DNA of 64,000 bases from Thioalkalivibrio paradoxus ARh 1 (GCF_000227685.2 NZ_CP007029.1:1586501-1650500); one strand, 5' to 3'; shown: positions 43,108-53,050, counted from the first letter of the stretch. Made by a program: numbers and translations. Notes: generated by a model not told the origin, from the sequence alone.

Positions 43108-44232
43108 TCAGGTGCGCGCGGTCAAAGCCGTCCGGATGGAATCGACGACGCGCACGCAATCGTTTTCGTTCAGCTGTGGGTAGATGGGCAGGCACAGCAC
43201 GTTGCGGGCAGTGCGTTGCGCGACAGGGAGGGCAGCTGCCGATGCTCCCCGGTGTTCGCGGTACATCGGGAACTCCGTGATCAACGGATAGAAGTAACGC
43301 CTCACCATGACCCCCTGTGCACGGAGGATCCCGAAAAGGGTGTCCCGATCGATCGGCGCATCCTCGGTGACCAGTACAGGACAGTAGCCGAAATTGAAGG
43401 TTTCGACGCGGGGCGGCGGCAACGGCTGCAGGCCGGGCAGGTCGGCGAGATGCATCCGGTAGAACGCGTCGATGGCGGAACGCCGCTCCAGCGCCGCGTC
43501 GATGTGACGGAGATGCAGCAGGCCGAATGCCGCCTGCAACTCGTTCATCTTGGCGTTGATGCCAACCTCGGTCACAGTGGTCTCGTTCACGAAACCGAAG
43601 TTCTTCATGCGGTCTATTCGGCGCTTGGTGTCGGGATCATGAGAGATGACTGCGCCACCCTCGAAGGTGTGGAATGGTTTCGTCGCATGAAAGCTCAGGA
43701 TCGACAGATCGCCATGCCGGAGAAGGCTGCCGCCGGAATCACGTACACCGAAGGCGTGCGCGGCGTCGTAGACCACCTTGAATCCATGCCGCTCGGCCAA
43801 TGCCCGGATGCGCTCCGTCTGGCAGGGGTAGCCGTAGACATGTACCGGAAGGATGGCTGATGTGCGTGGGGTGATCGCCGCCTCGATCAGATCGGGGTCT
43901 AGGGTCAGCGTATCGGGGTCGATATCCACGAACACCGGATCGATCCCGCTCCACTTGAGTGCGTGCGCGGTGGCCACGAAGGAATACGGGGTGGTGATGA
44001 CTTCGCCACTCGCTCCCATGGCGCGTAGCGCGGTCATCAGTGCCAGGGTCCCATTCGCGAAGAGCGACACCTGCGGAACCCCCAGGTATTTGGCCAGCGC
44101 GGCCTCCAGCTGATGGTGGAACGTCCCGGCGTTAGTGACCCATCCGTTGTTCCAGATTTCCTCGAGATAGGGCAGGAATTCGTCCAATGGGGGCAGCAAC
44201 GGCCGAGTAACGAACAGCGGTCCCATTGTCAT
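43108..44232 (-). CDS. DegT/DnrJ/EryC1/StrS-family aminotransferase
   Basis: A 374-residue PLP-dependent sugar aminotransferase. It has FANGTLALMTALRA for cofactor phosphate binding, VVYDAAHAFGV with the conserved aspartate, and the PLP lysine Lys185 in SFHATKPFHTFEGG. It would make an amino-sugar nucleotide or a related intermediate. Its ATG overlaps the OGT stop (ATGA, 44229-44232), so the two are coupled. Other sugar-biosynthesis genes are not adjacent. Confidence 0.88.
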   Translation of the reverse strand: MTMGPLFVTRPLLPPLDEFLPYLEEIWNNGWVTNAGTFHHQLEAALAKYLGVPQVSLFANGTLALMTALRAMGASGEVITTPYSFVATAHALKWSGIDPVFVDIDPDTLTLDPDLIEAAITPRTSAILPVHVYGYPCQTERIRALAERHGFKVVYDAAHAFGVRDSGGSLLRHGDLSILSFHATKPFHTFEGGAVISHDPDTKRRIDRMKNFGFVNETTVTEVGINAKMNELQAAFGLLHLRHIDAALERRSAIDAFYRMHLADLPGLQPLPPPRVETFNFGYCPVLVTEDAPIDRDTLFGILRAQGVMVRRYFYPLITEFPMYREHRGASAAALPVAQRTARNVLCLPIYPQLNENDCVRVVDSIRTALTART

Positions 44233-46259
44233 TGATCGGTGCCCGATGCCATTGCGTCCGATCGTGCCCAGCCTCGGGAGGCGGCGGCCTCGATACTCGA
44301 TGCGAGTTCTGGTGGGATTTCAATCCCGATTGCCTCCGGCATCACGTCAAGTCGTGCCGGCGCAAGGCCCTCGCACCACCTTCGCCACATCATGCGCAAA
44401 GCGGCCTCGAAGAAACGCGCTGCCGTTGCGGGCTGTCGCAGCGGGTTCGCGCCGAGTTGTGCCCGGAGCCCCTGGCGCAGGCGGGACAGCGACTCCACGT
44501 CCGACACCGCCGCTATGGCCCGCGCCACGTACTCGGCCTCGGTGTCTACCACCCAGTCCCCGAGTCCCGCAAGCCCGAGCACATTGGCGCCCGTTCGCGA
44601 AGGAAGAATCGGACCGGCCATGGACACCACCGGTACCCCCATCCAGAGCGCGTGCTGGTTCGTCGTCCCCCCGTTGTAGGGGTAGGCATCAAGCAGCACG
44701 TCAACCTCGGCATGCATCGCCAGGTACTCCTGCAGGCCCGTGCGAGGCCTGAACTCCACTCGTTCGAGCGGTACGCCCAGTTGGTCGAGGCGCCTTGCGA
44801 CCGATTCCCGGACTGCGTCCAGCGGCACGTTGCCAATGAGCAGACGGGCCGACGGCAGGGCTTCGAGGATTTTCGCCCAGGCCCGGATGATCCCGTCGCC
44901 GATCTTACCCACGCGATTGAAGCTGGCAAACGTAGGGTAGCTCCGGGTGCTCAGCGGCGGCGGCACGACATCGGGTGCGCTCTGCTGGTAGCGGAACGGG
45001 GTCAGCACGGGCACGGTGGCCAAATGTTCGCTGAACCATGAGTCCATCCGCCCCGGTGGCGCGCCGATTTGGCCCATCAACCGATAATCCATGGCCGTCA
45101 GGCCCGTCGTGTTCGGGTACCCGAGCATGCTCGCCTGCACTGGAGCTGGCTTGCGCGCGAAGACTTCGAGGCGATTGTGCGCGGTGTGCCCCGATAGATC
45201 GATCAGGATATCTACTTCGTCCGCGCGGATGGCCGCCGCCACCTGGTCGTCACGCCAGTGCGCCACGTCGCGCCAGACGCTGAAGTGACGCTTCAGGCGG
45301 TCGCTGACCGTATCCCGCACGGGATACGTGTAGTAGGCGTGGAGCCGGATGCGGGAACGGTCCAGGGTTTCCAGCAGCGGTTCCAGGAAGTAACTCACCA
45401 CATGGGAGCGCAGATCGCCCGAGACCATGCCCACGGTCAGCGGTCGGTCCGGATCGGTGCTCTGTTTCCAGCCACCCCAGTGTTCCCGATGCGGCCTTTC
45501 CACGCGCTCGCCGTATTCACGGTGCTCCGCGAACAGTCGTTCGGGCGGGCAGCGCTCGTCGTTGGAAAGGCTGAACAGGTACCCGGAGCGCAGTGTGTGC
45601 TGGTCCGGCGCTATTGCGAGCGCCTGTACACAGGCGTCCACGCTCTCTGCGAAGAGCCCCAGGGTGCGGTAGGTCTCGCCCAGCTCCGCCAGCACGTCGA
45701 AATCACCCGGGGATTGCCCGTTGAGATCGCGGAGGATCCCCAGTGCCGGCTCGGCCTGCGACTGCCCTGCAAGGGCCTTGGCCAGGGCCAGTGCCGCGGG
45801 TCTGAATCCCGGCCGCAGGCGCAGTGCTTCTCGTGCCAGCCGCTCGGCTTCGGCATGGTCATGGCGGGCGTTCTGCAGTTTCGCGAGATTGACCAGCGTC
45901 GGCACCCGTGTCGGATCCAGGCTCAGGCTGCGGCGGAAGCTCTCCAGTGCATCGGTGGTGTGAACGGCGAAGGACTGCGCGATTCCGAGATGGTCCCAGA
46001 CCTGCGCGTCGCGAGGCATCCGCTTGGCGGCGCTAGCCAGCCTTTCCGCTGCCGTTGGCCAATCCTGTTTCGCCAACGCGGCCAGGCCGTGCAAGTACCG
46101 GATCGGCCCATTGTCTGGAAAACGCTGCGTGACCTGTGTTCCCAGCGCGTCGAGTGTGTCGTGGCGACCGGACCGCAAGAGCCTCTCCATTGTCTGGAGC
46201 GCTTCCTGGATTTCCGCTGCTTGCCGCAAAGCCGCCTTTCTACCTGGCTTTTTCTTCAT
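44229..46259 (-). CDS. TPR protein with OGT/SPINDLY-type O-glycosyltransferase domain
   Basis: A 676-residue protein. Residues 10-265 contain six or so tetratricopeptide repeats (for example RYLHGLAALAKQDWPTAAER and PTLVNLAKLQNARHDHAEAE). Residues 275-660 are the OGT catalytic region with GMVSGDLRSHVVSYFLEPLL, DILIDLSGHTAHNRLEVFA, QASMLGYPNTTG and DAYPYNGGTTNQHALWMGVP. It probably O-glycosylates proteins such as flagellin or surface proteins; the donor and target are unknown. ATG 46259 has an AGGA-type site upstream. A Lys-rich start (MKKKPGRK) is cytoplasmic in character. Confidence 0.85.
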   Translation of the reverse strand: MKKKPGRKAALRQAAEIQEALQTMERLLRSGRHDTLDALGTQVTQRFPDNGPIRYLHGLAALAKQDWPTAAERLASAAKRMPRDAQVWDHLGIAQSFAVHTTDALESFRRSLSLDPTRVPTLVNLAKLQNARHDHAEAERLAREALRLRPGFRPAALALAKALAGQSQAEPALGILRDLNGQSPGDFDVLAELGETYRTLGLFAESVDACVQALAIAPDQHTLRSGYLFSLSNDERCPPERLFAEHREYGERVERPHREHWGGWKQSTDPDRPLTVGMVSGDLRSHVVSYFLEPLLETLDRSRIRLHAYYTYPVRDTVSDRLKRHFSVWRDVAHWRDDQVAAAIRADEVDILIDLSGHTAHNRLEVFARKPAPVQASMLGYPNTTGLTAMDYRLMGQIGAPPGRMDSWFSEHLATVPVLTPFRYQQSAPDVVPPPLSTRSYPTFASFNRVGKIGDGIIRAWAKILEALPSARLLIGNVPLDAVRESVARRLDQLGVPLERVEFRPRTGLQEYLAMHAEVDVLLDAYPYNGGTTNQHALWMGVPVVSMAGPILPSRTGANVLGLAGLGDWVVDTEAEYVARAIAAVSDVESLSRLRQGLRAQLGANPLRQPATAARFFEAALRMMWRRWCEGLAPARLDVMPEAIGIEIPPELASSIEAAASRGWARSDAMASGTDQ

Positions 46260-46636
46260 TCCTGCTTCCTGTCTTTCTTGCCACCTCGCCACCCCTGTCA
46301 GCTGATTGAGCACCGTGCCAGCGGGCGTCGCCCGATGGGCCAGATGAGGTCCTGAACTCCTGGCAATGTGCTGTACCGTTACGCGCTCCGCGCTTATGAC
46401 GCGTCGGATCCACCCAGGGCAATGCGAATCTCGCACGCCACTGTTCTGCACGAAAGCCTGCCAATGGGAACGCGAGCATAGCGGCTATCGTGCCTGGGGT
46501 GCGATTCTGGCGCACAGACAACCCTTGGCGCGACCCCGGCACACGGCGACTGGACGCCAGCAGCCCGAAAGTCTGCCACTGGTAGCGCCGGGGGTGACAC
46601 TGCCTTTAACGGGATTTGGAGGGGTGTACAACGCAG
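46260..46636. other. Region upstream of the OGT gene
   Basis: About 380 bp before the first palindromic repeat unit. It presumably holds the promoter of the leftward OGT-aminotransferase unit. I see no convincing -35/-10 pair, gene or RNA. Confidence 0.35.
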
Positions 46637-46835
46637 CTAACTTCCATGGCCAGCGGCCACCCCCCGATAATGAAAGACGCGTAGGGCGGAAAAGGCCGAA
46701 GGCCGTCATCCGCCATCCGGCGCCCGGGTTGCCGCAGGCGCCGGGGAGGCGCGAACGCCGAGCGGCGGATGACGCTGCGCTCTTCCGCCCTACGGGTCGC
46801 CCGGGACACGAGACAGGCCGTGACTTTCACGCTAA
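46637..46835. repeat. Palindromic ~200-bp element, unit 1 of tandem array
   Basis: The unit runs from CTAACTTCCATGGCC to TGACTTTCACGCTAA. Its core has inverted arms GTAGGGCGGAAAAG...GTCATCCGCC and GGCGGATGACG...TTCCGCCCTAC around a variable centre. It shares nearly all bases outside the centre with the next two units and with the inverted copy at 56.7 kb. Confidence 0.85.
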
Positions 46836-47035
46836 CTGTCATGGCCAGCGGCCACCCCCGATGATGAAAGAGGCATAGGCGTAGGGCGGCAGAGGCCGAA
46901 GGCCGTCATCCGCCAGCTGGCGCCCGGATTGCCGCGGGCGCCTGGGCACTGCGAACGCCGTACGGCGGATGACGCTGCGCTTTTCCGCCCTACGGGTCGC
47001 CCGGGACACGAGACAGGCCGTGACTTTCACGCTAA
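46836..47035. repeat. Palindromic ~200-bp element, unit 2 of tandem array
   Basis: The same order of segments as unit 1, in direct orientation. Its centre (CAGCTGGCGCCCGGATTGCC) differs from unit 1 but closely matches the inverted copy at 56.7 kb, so those two are the closest relatives. Confidence 0.85.
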
Positions 47036-47226
47036 AATAAGCGCCCCTGAGCATGAAAGAGGCGTAGGCGTAGGGCGGAAAAGGCCGAAGGCCGTCATCC
47101 GCCATTCCCACGCCGGGGTTGCCGCGGGCGCGCAGGGGCGCTCCGAACGCCGCACGGCGGATGACGCTGCGCTTTTCCGCCCTACGGGTCGCCCGGGGCA
47201 CGAGACAGGCCGTGACTTTCACGCTA
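47036..47226. repeat. Palindromic ~200-bp element, unit 3 of tandem array
   Basis: A third direct copy ending TGACTTTCACGCTAA at 47226. Its left edge differs (AATAAGCGCCCCTGAGCATG) and its centre is longer and different, so it is the most diverged of the four. The conserved arms and right end are retained. Confidence 0.8.
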
Positions 47227-47354
47227 AGCCTCGCTGGCTGTTGCGAAAAGTGGGGGTTCACAGGCTCGGGGTCAGCGGACGGTGAAGCGGTTCTGTCCGT
47301 GGATCGGCCACCAATATGGCTGTTCAGATTTGTACGCCTTCCCGGAGGGGCAAT

Positions 47355-47384
47355 GGCCGGGGCGGAATCGAACCCTCGTCCCGC
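47355..47384. repeat. att-like partial copy of the tmRNA 3' end
   Basis: GGCGGAATCGAACCC-CGTCC here resembles GGCGGGAATCGAACCCGCGTCC at 48024-48045 of the tmRNA gene, in the same orientation, with one indel and one substitution. The tmRNA 3' end is a common phage/island integration site. This is therefore the expected distal attachment scar, about 670 bp away. Confidence 0.5.
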
Positions 47385-47390
47385 AGTCGC

Positions 47391-47707
47391 TCAGCGCAAG
47401 TCGTACCAGACCCCTCGGCCTTTTCCGTGCTGGTTGAGGGTGCCGCGCTCGACCAGTGCCCGGAAGTGCTGCTTGAGCGTATTGCGGTTGGCCCCGGTCA
47501 GCTTGATGGCCTCGCCGATGGTGACGCGCCCGTGCTCGCGAGCGAACTCGACGATCTGTAGCTGCAGTTCGGGCATGGCCGCCAGCACGATCTTCTCGCG
47601 CTCGACCTTTTTCTCCAGGCGCCGCACCTGCTCGGCCAGGGAGCGGAGAAAAAACACCAGCCACGGGTGCCAGTTCGGCGCTTCCGTGCGGATCGTGCCT
47701 TGGGTTG
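47391..47707 (-). pseudogene. 3' remnant of a Fic-type protein with C-terminal winged helix
   Basis: The frame reads TEAPNWHPWLVFFLRSLAEQ, then VRRLEKKVEREK, then a winged-helix segment RVTIGEAIKLTGANRNTLKQH and the end GKGRGVWYDL. This matches the C-terminal tail of Fic-domain proteins. The Fic motif and the whole N-terminal domain are absent, and no proper start is seen; the best in-frame GTG is 47657. It lies between the att-like repeat and the tmRNA gene and looks like residual cargo of an integrated element. Confidence 0.5.
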
Positions 47708-47738
47708 CCAGAGTTGGGATCTTGCGGGGAATGACCGA

Positions 47739-47770
47739 CCTATTCGCCGCACAAGATGCGGCAGAATAGG
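47739..47770. repeat. Strong interrupted palindrome in the tmRNA-side relic
   Basis: Arms CCTATTC-GCCGCA and TGCGGC-A-GAATAGG pair over 13 bp with one bulged base and a five-base centre. No T-run follows on either strand, so it is not an obvious terminator. It could be an operator or recombination site of the lost element. Confidence 0.6.
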
Positions 47771-47851
47771 TTTCTGCAAGCAGATCGCTTGGCTCGCGGT
47801 CGAGACAGCGCCTTCATGCACTCCTGCCCACTCATGCGGAAGGAGACCAAG

Positions 47852-47977
47852 ATGGACGTCGCTCACCTCAACCAAAAACAACTGGCCGCCCGCTGGCGCG
47901 GAAACGGGGGTGGGATGGTGCTCTCCGAGTCCGCAGGGCTCCGCGCAAATCCGCGCAGATACGTCAGAATCCAATGA
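47852..47977 (+). pseudogene. Truncated AlpA/excisionase-like gene
   Basis: ATG 47852 has AAGGAG eight bases upstream. The product starts MDVAHLNQKQLAARWR, which resembles the beginning of AlpA/MerR-like helix-turn-helix excisionase proteins. Beyond residue 16 the recognition helix is missing, and an unrelated 25-residue tail runs to TGA 47975-47977. It fits a broken directionality-factor gene next to the tmRNA integration site. Confidence 0.45.
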
Positions 47978-47998
47978 AAAAGGCACCCGTAGGTGCCT
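47977..47998 (-). terminator. Terminator of tmRNA
   Basis: On the minus strand the stem AGGCACC/GGTGCCT with a 4-base loop is followed by TTTTT. It lies 17 bp beyond the tmRNA CCA end. Confidence 0.85.
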
Positions 47999-48014
47999 GT
48001 TTCCACTGCTATAT

Positions 48015-48374
48015 TGGTGGAGACGGCGGGAATCGAACCCGCGTCCGCAAGACCTCCGCCCTCGGCTCTACATGCTTATCCGCGTCTTTGCTTTAACTGG
48101 TGGCTACCCGACGGGCAGGGAAGACCACCAGCGATCCCGGTTGAGTTTTAGTGGATCCGCCCCGGGAAGCTTCTCCACGATCCTGCGAGATCGACGCCCG
48201 GGTCTGGACGCGCAGGCGCGGCTCCAGTCGGACGGCACCCTACCGAGTTTTAAGCGGCGAGTGCGTAGTTGTCGTCGTTGGCAACTATTGGTTTGCAGCC
48301 GTTTTTACGAGGTCAGCTACAGCCTCGGCATGCACCTCAGGTTTCGTGACCCACGTCGAAGCCATGTCGTCCCC
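48015..48374 (-). ncRNA. ssrA: Transfer-messenger RNA
   Basis: A 360-nt tmRNA. The 5' end GGGGACG pairs with the 3' end CGTCTCC before ACCA, forming the tRNA-like acceptor. The T-arm has GGGTTCGATTCCCG. The internal reading frame at 48282-48250 encodes the tag ANDDNYALAA followed by TAA, close to the enteric ANDENYALAA. It rescues stalled ribosomes by adding a degradation tag. Its 3' end is repeated in degenerate form at 47355-47384. Confidence 0.95.
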
Positions 48375-48477
48375 TAGGTAACGGTATGACAGTCTACCCC
48401 ATTTCAGGTTCCCCGCCACCGGAAATTGTTTCGCCTTCGGTACAATGGCGCCTCATTCTGGCCCAGGGGAGTGCCCG

Positions 48478-51400
48478 ATGCGGGTGTTCGAAGGTGGAAA
48501 TGCGTTCTCGCCGTTCCGGATCCGGCAGCGCGAGGCGCAGATGCATGCGCTGCAGCCGGGGGCGTGGCGGCTCGCGGCCCGGTTCGTGTATTTCGTCGAA
48601 GCCCGGAGAGAGCTGTCGGCTGGTGAAACGGCCCAGCTCGAGGATCTGCTGCTGAACGAGGGCGAACCCTGGGTGGGTACGGGCTTCGACGCGGTGCGCA
48701 CGCTGTTCGTGCTCCCGCGGCTGGGCACGATCAGCCCCTGGTCGTCGAAGGCCACCGAGATTGCGCTGCACGCCGGCCTCGGAGACGCGATTGTCCGGAT
48801 CGAGCGCGGCGTCCACTGGTTCATCGGCGGCGCCGCGGCGCCGGATCTGACGGTCGACGCGCTTGGCGCGCCCCTGCACGACCGGATGACCGAAACGGTG
48901 GTCGCCGATGCCGCGGCGGCTGCGGCGTTGTTTCACGAGGGGCGGCCGCACCCGTTGCGCAGCATCGATCTGGCGCCGAACCCGGAAGCGGCCCTGCGCG
49001 CCGCCAACCTGGAGCTGGGTCTGGCGCTCTCGGACGACGAGATCGCGTATCTCGCGCGGGCCTACGCCGAGATGGAACGGGCGCCGACCGATGCCGAGCT
49101 GATGATGTTCGCTCAGGCGAACTCGGAGCATTGCCGGCACAAGATTTTCAATGCGGCCTGGACACTGGACGGCGAAGATCAGGAACAGACGCTGTTCGGG
49201 ATGATCCGCCATACCTATAACGAGAATCCCGGCGGGGTGCTGTCGGCCTACTGCGACAACGCGTCGGTGATCGAGGGCCACCGCGGCGTGCGGCTGATGC
49301 CCGATCATGCCAGCGGCGAGTACCGGCGTCAGGAACTCGATCTGCCGATCCTGATGAAGGTCGAGACGCACAACCATCCGACCGCCATCTCGCCCTTTCC
49401 CGGGGCGGCCACCGGGTCCGGGGGCGAGATCCGCGACGAGGGAGCGACCGGCCGCGGATCCAGGCCGAAGGCCGGACTGACCGGGTTCAGCGTGTCGAAC
49501 CTGCGGATTCCCGGTTTCGAGCAGCCTTGGGAGGTCGACCACGGTCGCCCGGGGCGGATTGAATCGGCGCTTGGGATCATGATCGAGGGACCGATCGGGG
49601 CGGCCGCGTTCAACAACGAGTTCGGGCGTCCTGCGCTGGCCGGCTATTTCCGGACGCTGGAGACCGAGGCGGGAGAGGGCGGCGCGCGGCGGCTGTTCGG
49701 CTACCATAAGCCGATCATGATCGCGGGCGGCATGGGATCCTTGCGGCACGAACACGTTCACAAGCAAGGGCTGCCGGCAGGGACGCCGGTCGTGGTGTTG
49801 GGGGGACCGGCGATGCTGATCGGGCTCGGCGGTGGAGCCGCGTCGTCGGTGGCGAGTGGGGCCAGCGCGGAGCAGCTGGATTTTGCGTCGGTACAGCGCG
49901 GCAATCCGGAGATGGAGCGCCGCTGCCAGGAGGTGATCGACCGCTGCACCGCGATGGGAGCGGAGAACCCGATCTTGTCGATTCACGACGTTGGCGCCGG
50001 TGGGCTGTCCAACGCGATTCCCGAGATCCTGGACGACGCCGGCCGTGGCGGGCATATCCAGCTGCGCGAGGTGCCGTCGGCGGAACCCGGGCTGTCGCCG
50101 CTCGAGATCTGGTGCAACGAGGCGCAGGAGCGGTATGTGCTCGCCATTGCGCCGGAGCGGCTGCCGGCGTTCCGGGCAATCGCCGAACGCGAGCGGGCGC
50201 CGTTCGCGGTGGTGGGCGAGGCCACGGAGGCGGCCCATCTGCGTGTGGACGACCGCCTGTTGGGCGTTCCGGCGGTGGACCTGCCGATGGCGGTGCTGCT
50301 GGGTCGGACGCCGCGCATGCATCGCAGCGACCGGCGTGTTCCCGGGCGGGGGGCGCCGTTCGATCCCGGTGCGCTCGACCTGTCTGGAGCGCTGGCGCGC
50401 GTGCTGCGGCTGCCGGCGGTGGCGGCGAAGCATTTCCTGATCACGATCGGCGACCGCTCGGTCGGCGGTCTGACCGCTCGCGACCAGATGGTCGGCCCGT
50501 GGCAGGTACCGGTGGCGGACTGCGCGGTGACGCTGACCGACTTCGAGGGCGTGTCCGGCGAGGCGATGGCGATGGGCGAGCGGACGCCGCTCGCGATTCT
50601 TTCCGCTCCCGCTTCCGGGCGCATGGCGGTGGGCGAGGTGATCACGAATCTGGCCGCCGCTGACATCCGCGACACCGGGGAGATCCGGTTGTCCGCGAAC
50701 TGGATGGCGGCCGCCGGCGTGGCCGGAGAGGACGCGGCATTGTTCGATACCGTGCGCGCGGTGGGCGAGGAGTTGTGCCCGCGGCTGGGGATCAGCATTC
50801 CGGTGGGCAAGGACTCGCTTTCGATGCGTACCGTCTGGGAGCAGCACGGCCAGCCGCGCGAAATGATCGCGCCGGTGTCGCTGATCGTCTCCGGCTTTGC
50901 GCCGGTGCGGGATGTGCGGCGCACGCTGACTCCAGTGGCGGACGCCGCGTCGGGTGGCCCACTGTGGTTGATCGATCTGGGCGAGGGGCATGCGCGCCTC
51001 GGCGGCTCGGCGCTCGCGCAGGTGCAGGACGAGATCGGCGACCTGCCGCCCGATTTGGTCAGCCCGGAACGGCTGCGGGGTTTCGTCGGCGCGATCCGGC
51101 GGCTGCAACGTGAGGGGCGGATCACGGCCTATCACGACCGATCGGACGGCGGCCTGATCGTGACGCTGCTGGAGATGGCGTTTGCCGGGCGCTGCGGCCT
51201 CGAAGTGCAGGTGCCGGAGGGCGTCGAGGCGATCGGCTGGCTGTTCAATGAAGAACTCGGCGCGGTGGTGCAACTGGCCCCGGGCGCCGAGTCTGCGGTG
51301 CGCGAGGCGTTCGATGCGGTGGGCCTCGCCGGTTGTCTGCACGCGGTGGCCGAAGCGGATCCGCAAGGGCGCGTGCGTGTACGGCAGGGAACCACGACGC

Positions 51401-52365
51401 TGCTGGACAGTGACCGGACGACGCTGCAGCGCCAGTGGCAGGATACGAGCTTCCAGATGCAGCGGCTGCGCGATGCACCGGACTGTGCGGCCGAGGAGCT
51501 GGCGCGGGTCGACGCCGACGGGGGCCTGCGGGCCGCTCTCTCGTTCGACCCGGCCGAGGACGTCGCCGCTCCGTTGATCGCGACCGGTGTGCGGCCCCGC
51601 GTCGCGATTCTGCGCGAACAAGGGGTCAACGGTCAGCTCGAGATGGCGGCGGCGTTCCACCGCGCCGGCTTTACGCCGGTCGACGTGCACATGACGGATT
51701 TGCTGCACGGACGGCACGACCTGGCGCAGTTCCAGGGGCTTGCCGCCTGTGGCGGGTTTTCCTACGGCGACGTGCTCGGCGCCGGCGGCGGTTGGGCGAA
51801 GACGATTCTGTTCAATGACGCGCTGCGCGCCGGTTTCCAGGCGTTTTTCGAACGCCCCGACAGCTTCGCTCTCGGCGTCTGCAACGGCTGCCAGATGCTG
51901 TCGCATCTGGCGCCGCTGATCCCGGGTGCGGCGCACTGGCCTCGCTTCGTGCGCAACCGCTCCGAGCAGTTCGAGGCACGCCTGTCGCTGGTCGAGGTTC
52001 CGGAAAACCCGTCGGTATTGCTGGCGGGGATGTCGGGATCGGTGCTTCCGGTCGTGGTTTCGCACGGCGAGGGTCGCACCCGCTTCGCGCAGGCCGACGA
52101 TCTGCGGCGGCTGGCCGAAGCCCGGCAGGTGGCGCTGCGCTACGTCGAGGCCGATGGGTCGCCCGCCGAGCGCTACCCGGCGAATCCCAACGGATCACCC
52201 GAGGGGGTCACCGGTTTCACCTCCACGGACGGCCGGGTCACGATCATGATGCCGCACCCCGAACGCGTGTTCCGCACCGTGCAGCATTCGTGGCACCCGG
52301 CGAACTGGGGCGAGGACGGTCCGTGGTTGCGGATGTTCCGCAACGCGCGGGCCTGGGTCGGCTGA
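48478..52365 (+). CDS. purL: Phosphoribosylformylglycinamidine synthase
   Basis: A 1295-residue single-chain enzyme of purine synthesis, the same length as the E. coli protein. The N-terminal, FGAM-synthetase (with [18 protein letters not shown]) and C-terminal glutaminase domains are in the usual order. The glutaminase has Cys1135 in VCNGCQM and His1260 in MPHPERV, identical to the E. coli numbering. ATG 48478 is preceded by GGGGAG. A TACAAT at 48441-48446 may be its -10 box, but no good -35 is visible. It is divergent from tmRNA. Confidence 0.97.
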   Translation: MRVFEGGNAFSPFRIRQREAQMHALQPGAWRLAARFVYFVEARRELSAGETAQLEDLLLNEGEPWVGTGFDAVRTLFVLPRLGTISPWSSKATEIALHAGLGDAIVRIERGVHWFIGGAAAPDLTVDALGAPLHDRMTETVVADAAAAAALFHEGRPHPLRSIDLAPNPEAALRAANLELGLALSDDEIAYLARAYAEMERAPTDAELMMFAQANSEHCRHKIFNAAWTLDGEDQEQTLFGMIRHTYNENPGGVLSAYCDNASVIEGHRGVRLMPDHASGEYRRQELDLPILMKVETHNHPTAISPFPGAATGSGGEIRDEGATGRGSRPKAGLTGFSVSNLRIPGFEQPWEVDHGRPGRIESALGIMIEGPIGAAAFNNEFGRPALAGYFRTLETEAGEGGARRLFGYHKPIMIAGGMGSLRHEHVHKQGLPAGTPVVVLGGPAMLIGLGGGAASSVASGASAEQLDFASVQRGNPEMERRCQEVIDRCTAMGAENPILSIHDVGAGGLSNAIPEILDDAGRGGHIQLREVPSAEPGLSPLEIWCNEAQERYVLAIAPERLPAFRAIAERERAPFAVVGEATEAAHLRVDDRLLGVPAVDLPMAVLLGRTPRMHRSDRRVPGRGAPFDPGALDLSGALARVLRLPAVAAKHFLITIGDRSVGGLTARDQMVGPWQVPVADCAVTLTDFEGVSGEAMAMGERTPLAILSAPASGRMAVGEVITNLAAADIRDTGEIRLSANWMAAAGVAGEDAALFDTVRAVGEELCPRLGISIPVGKDSLSMRTVWEQHGQPREMIAPVSLIVSGFAPVRDVRRTLTPVADAASGGPLWLIDLGEGHARLGGSALAQVQDEIGDLPPDLVSPERLRGFVGAIRRLQREGRITAYHDRSDGGLIVTLLEMAFAGRCGLEVQVPEGVEAIGWLFNEELGAVVQLAPGAESAVREAFDAVGLAGCLHAVAEADPQGRVRVRQGTTTLLDSDRTTLQRQWQDTSFQMQRLRDAPDCAAEELARVDADGGLRAALSFDPAEDVAAPLIATGVRPRVAILREQGVNGQLEMAAAFHRAGFTPVDVHMTDLLHGRHDLAQFQGLAACGGFSYGDVLGAGGGWAKTILFNDALRAGFQAFFERPDSFALGVCNGCQMLSHLAPLIPGAAHWPRFVRNRSEQFEARLSLVEVPENPSVLLAGMSGSVLPVVVSHGEGRTRFAQADDLRRLAEARQVALRYVEADGSPAERYPANPNGSPEGVTGFTSTDGRVTIMMPHPERVFRTVQHSWHPANWGEDGPWLRMFRNARAWVG

Positions 52366-52437
52366 GGCCGACCCGCGGCGGCAGGCAGCGGGAGCGCCGA
52401 ACGAAAATCGAGGCGAGTTCAGAAGAGGCAGACGGCT

Positions 52438-52920
52438 TTGGAAAGAATATCCGTATTGATGGTTTGCATGGGCAATATTTGTCGCTCCCCAATGGCTCAC
52501 GGGGTGTTTGCCGAGCGCCTGCGCGAGGCGGGCTTGGATACGGTGGTGGAGGTGGATTCGGCGGGGACCCATGGGTATCACGTCGGTGCCCCCCCGGACC
52601 GCCGGGCGCAGGCGGCCGCCGGCGAGCGCGGCTACGACCTCGGCGCACTGCGCGCCCGGCGCCTGACGCCCGAGGACTTCCATCATTTCGACTACATCGT
52701 GGTGATGGACGAAGAGAACCTGCAGAACGCGCTCGCGCTGCAGCCCGACGGTGCCCGAGCCCGTGTGCACCGGTTCCTGGAGTTCGCCCCGCAGCGGGCG
52801 GAACGCGAGGTTCCGGACCCGTATTACGGCGGCACCGAGGGGTTCACCCAGGTGATGGATCTGGTGGAGGATGCGGCGAGCGGACTGTTGGCGCACCTGC
52901 AGGAGCGGCACCGCTTCTGA
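52438..52920 (+). CDS. Low-molecular-weight protein tyrosine phosphatase
   Basis: A 160-residue phosphatase. The P-loop C-M-G-N-I-C-R-S has nucleophile Cys10 and Arg16. The general acid lies in VPDPYYGG near residue 123. A TTG start at 52438 is proposed because the first beta strand (RISVLMV) precedes the P-loop and no ATG is placed to include it. An AGAGG element lies upstream. It is 72 bp after purL. Such enzymes often control exopolysaccharide tyrosine kinases, but none is adjacent. Confidence 0.88.
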   Translation: MERISVLMVCMGNICRSPMAHGVFAERLREAGLDTVVEVDSAGTHGYHVGAPPDRRAQAAAGERGYDLGALRARRLTPEDFHHFDYIVVMDEENLQNALALQPDGARARVHRFLEFAPQRAEREVPDPYYGGTEGFTQVMDLVEDAASGLLAHLQERHRF

Positions 52921-53050
52921 ACTGCGGGCGCCCCCGCGGACCCAAAGAGCGCAGGGCGCGCCGGTATTCCGCCAGCACGCTGTCCGGGCCGCTGGAGGCC
53001 TGGGTGGACCTACGCGGCGGCATCCCCACGACCCGGCGTTCGCATCCATT

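Noticed and set aside
46637-47226. CRISPR array
   Set aside because: The repeats are about 200 bp and palindromic, with variable centres inside the unit. There are no short direct repeats with regular spacers and no cas genes.
46839-47261. Open frames through the palindromic repeats, with repeated VKVTACLVSRATRRAE-like peptides
   Set aside because: The similarity follows from the DNA repeat itself. Frames differ in length and ends, and no ribosome-binding site is present.
34625-48374. One large genomic island covering the whole accessory stretch
   Set aside because: No integrase, matching long direct repeats or tRNA boundary encloses it. Only the small tmRNA-side scar is supported.
48394-52065. 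1223-codon open frame opposite purL
   Set aside because: purL is unambiguous in length and active-site residues. The antisense frame is Arg/His/Pro-rich and has no family features.
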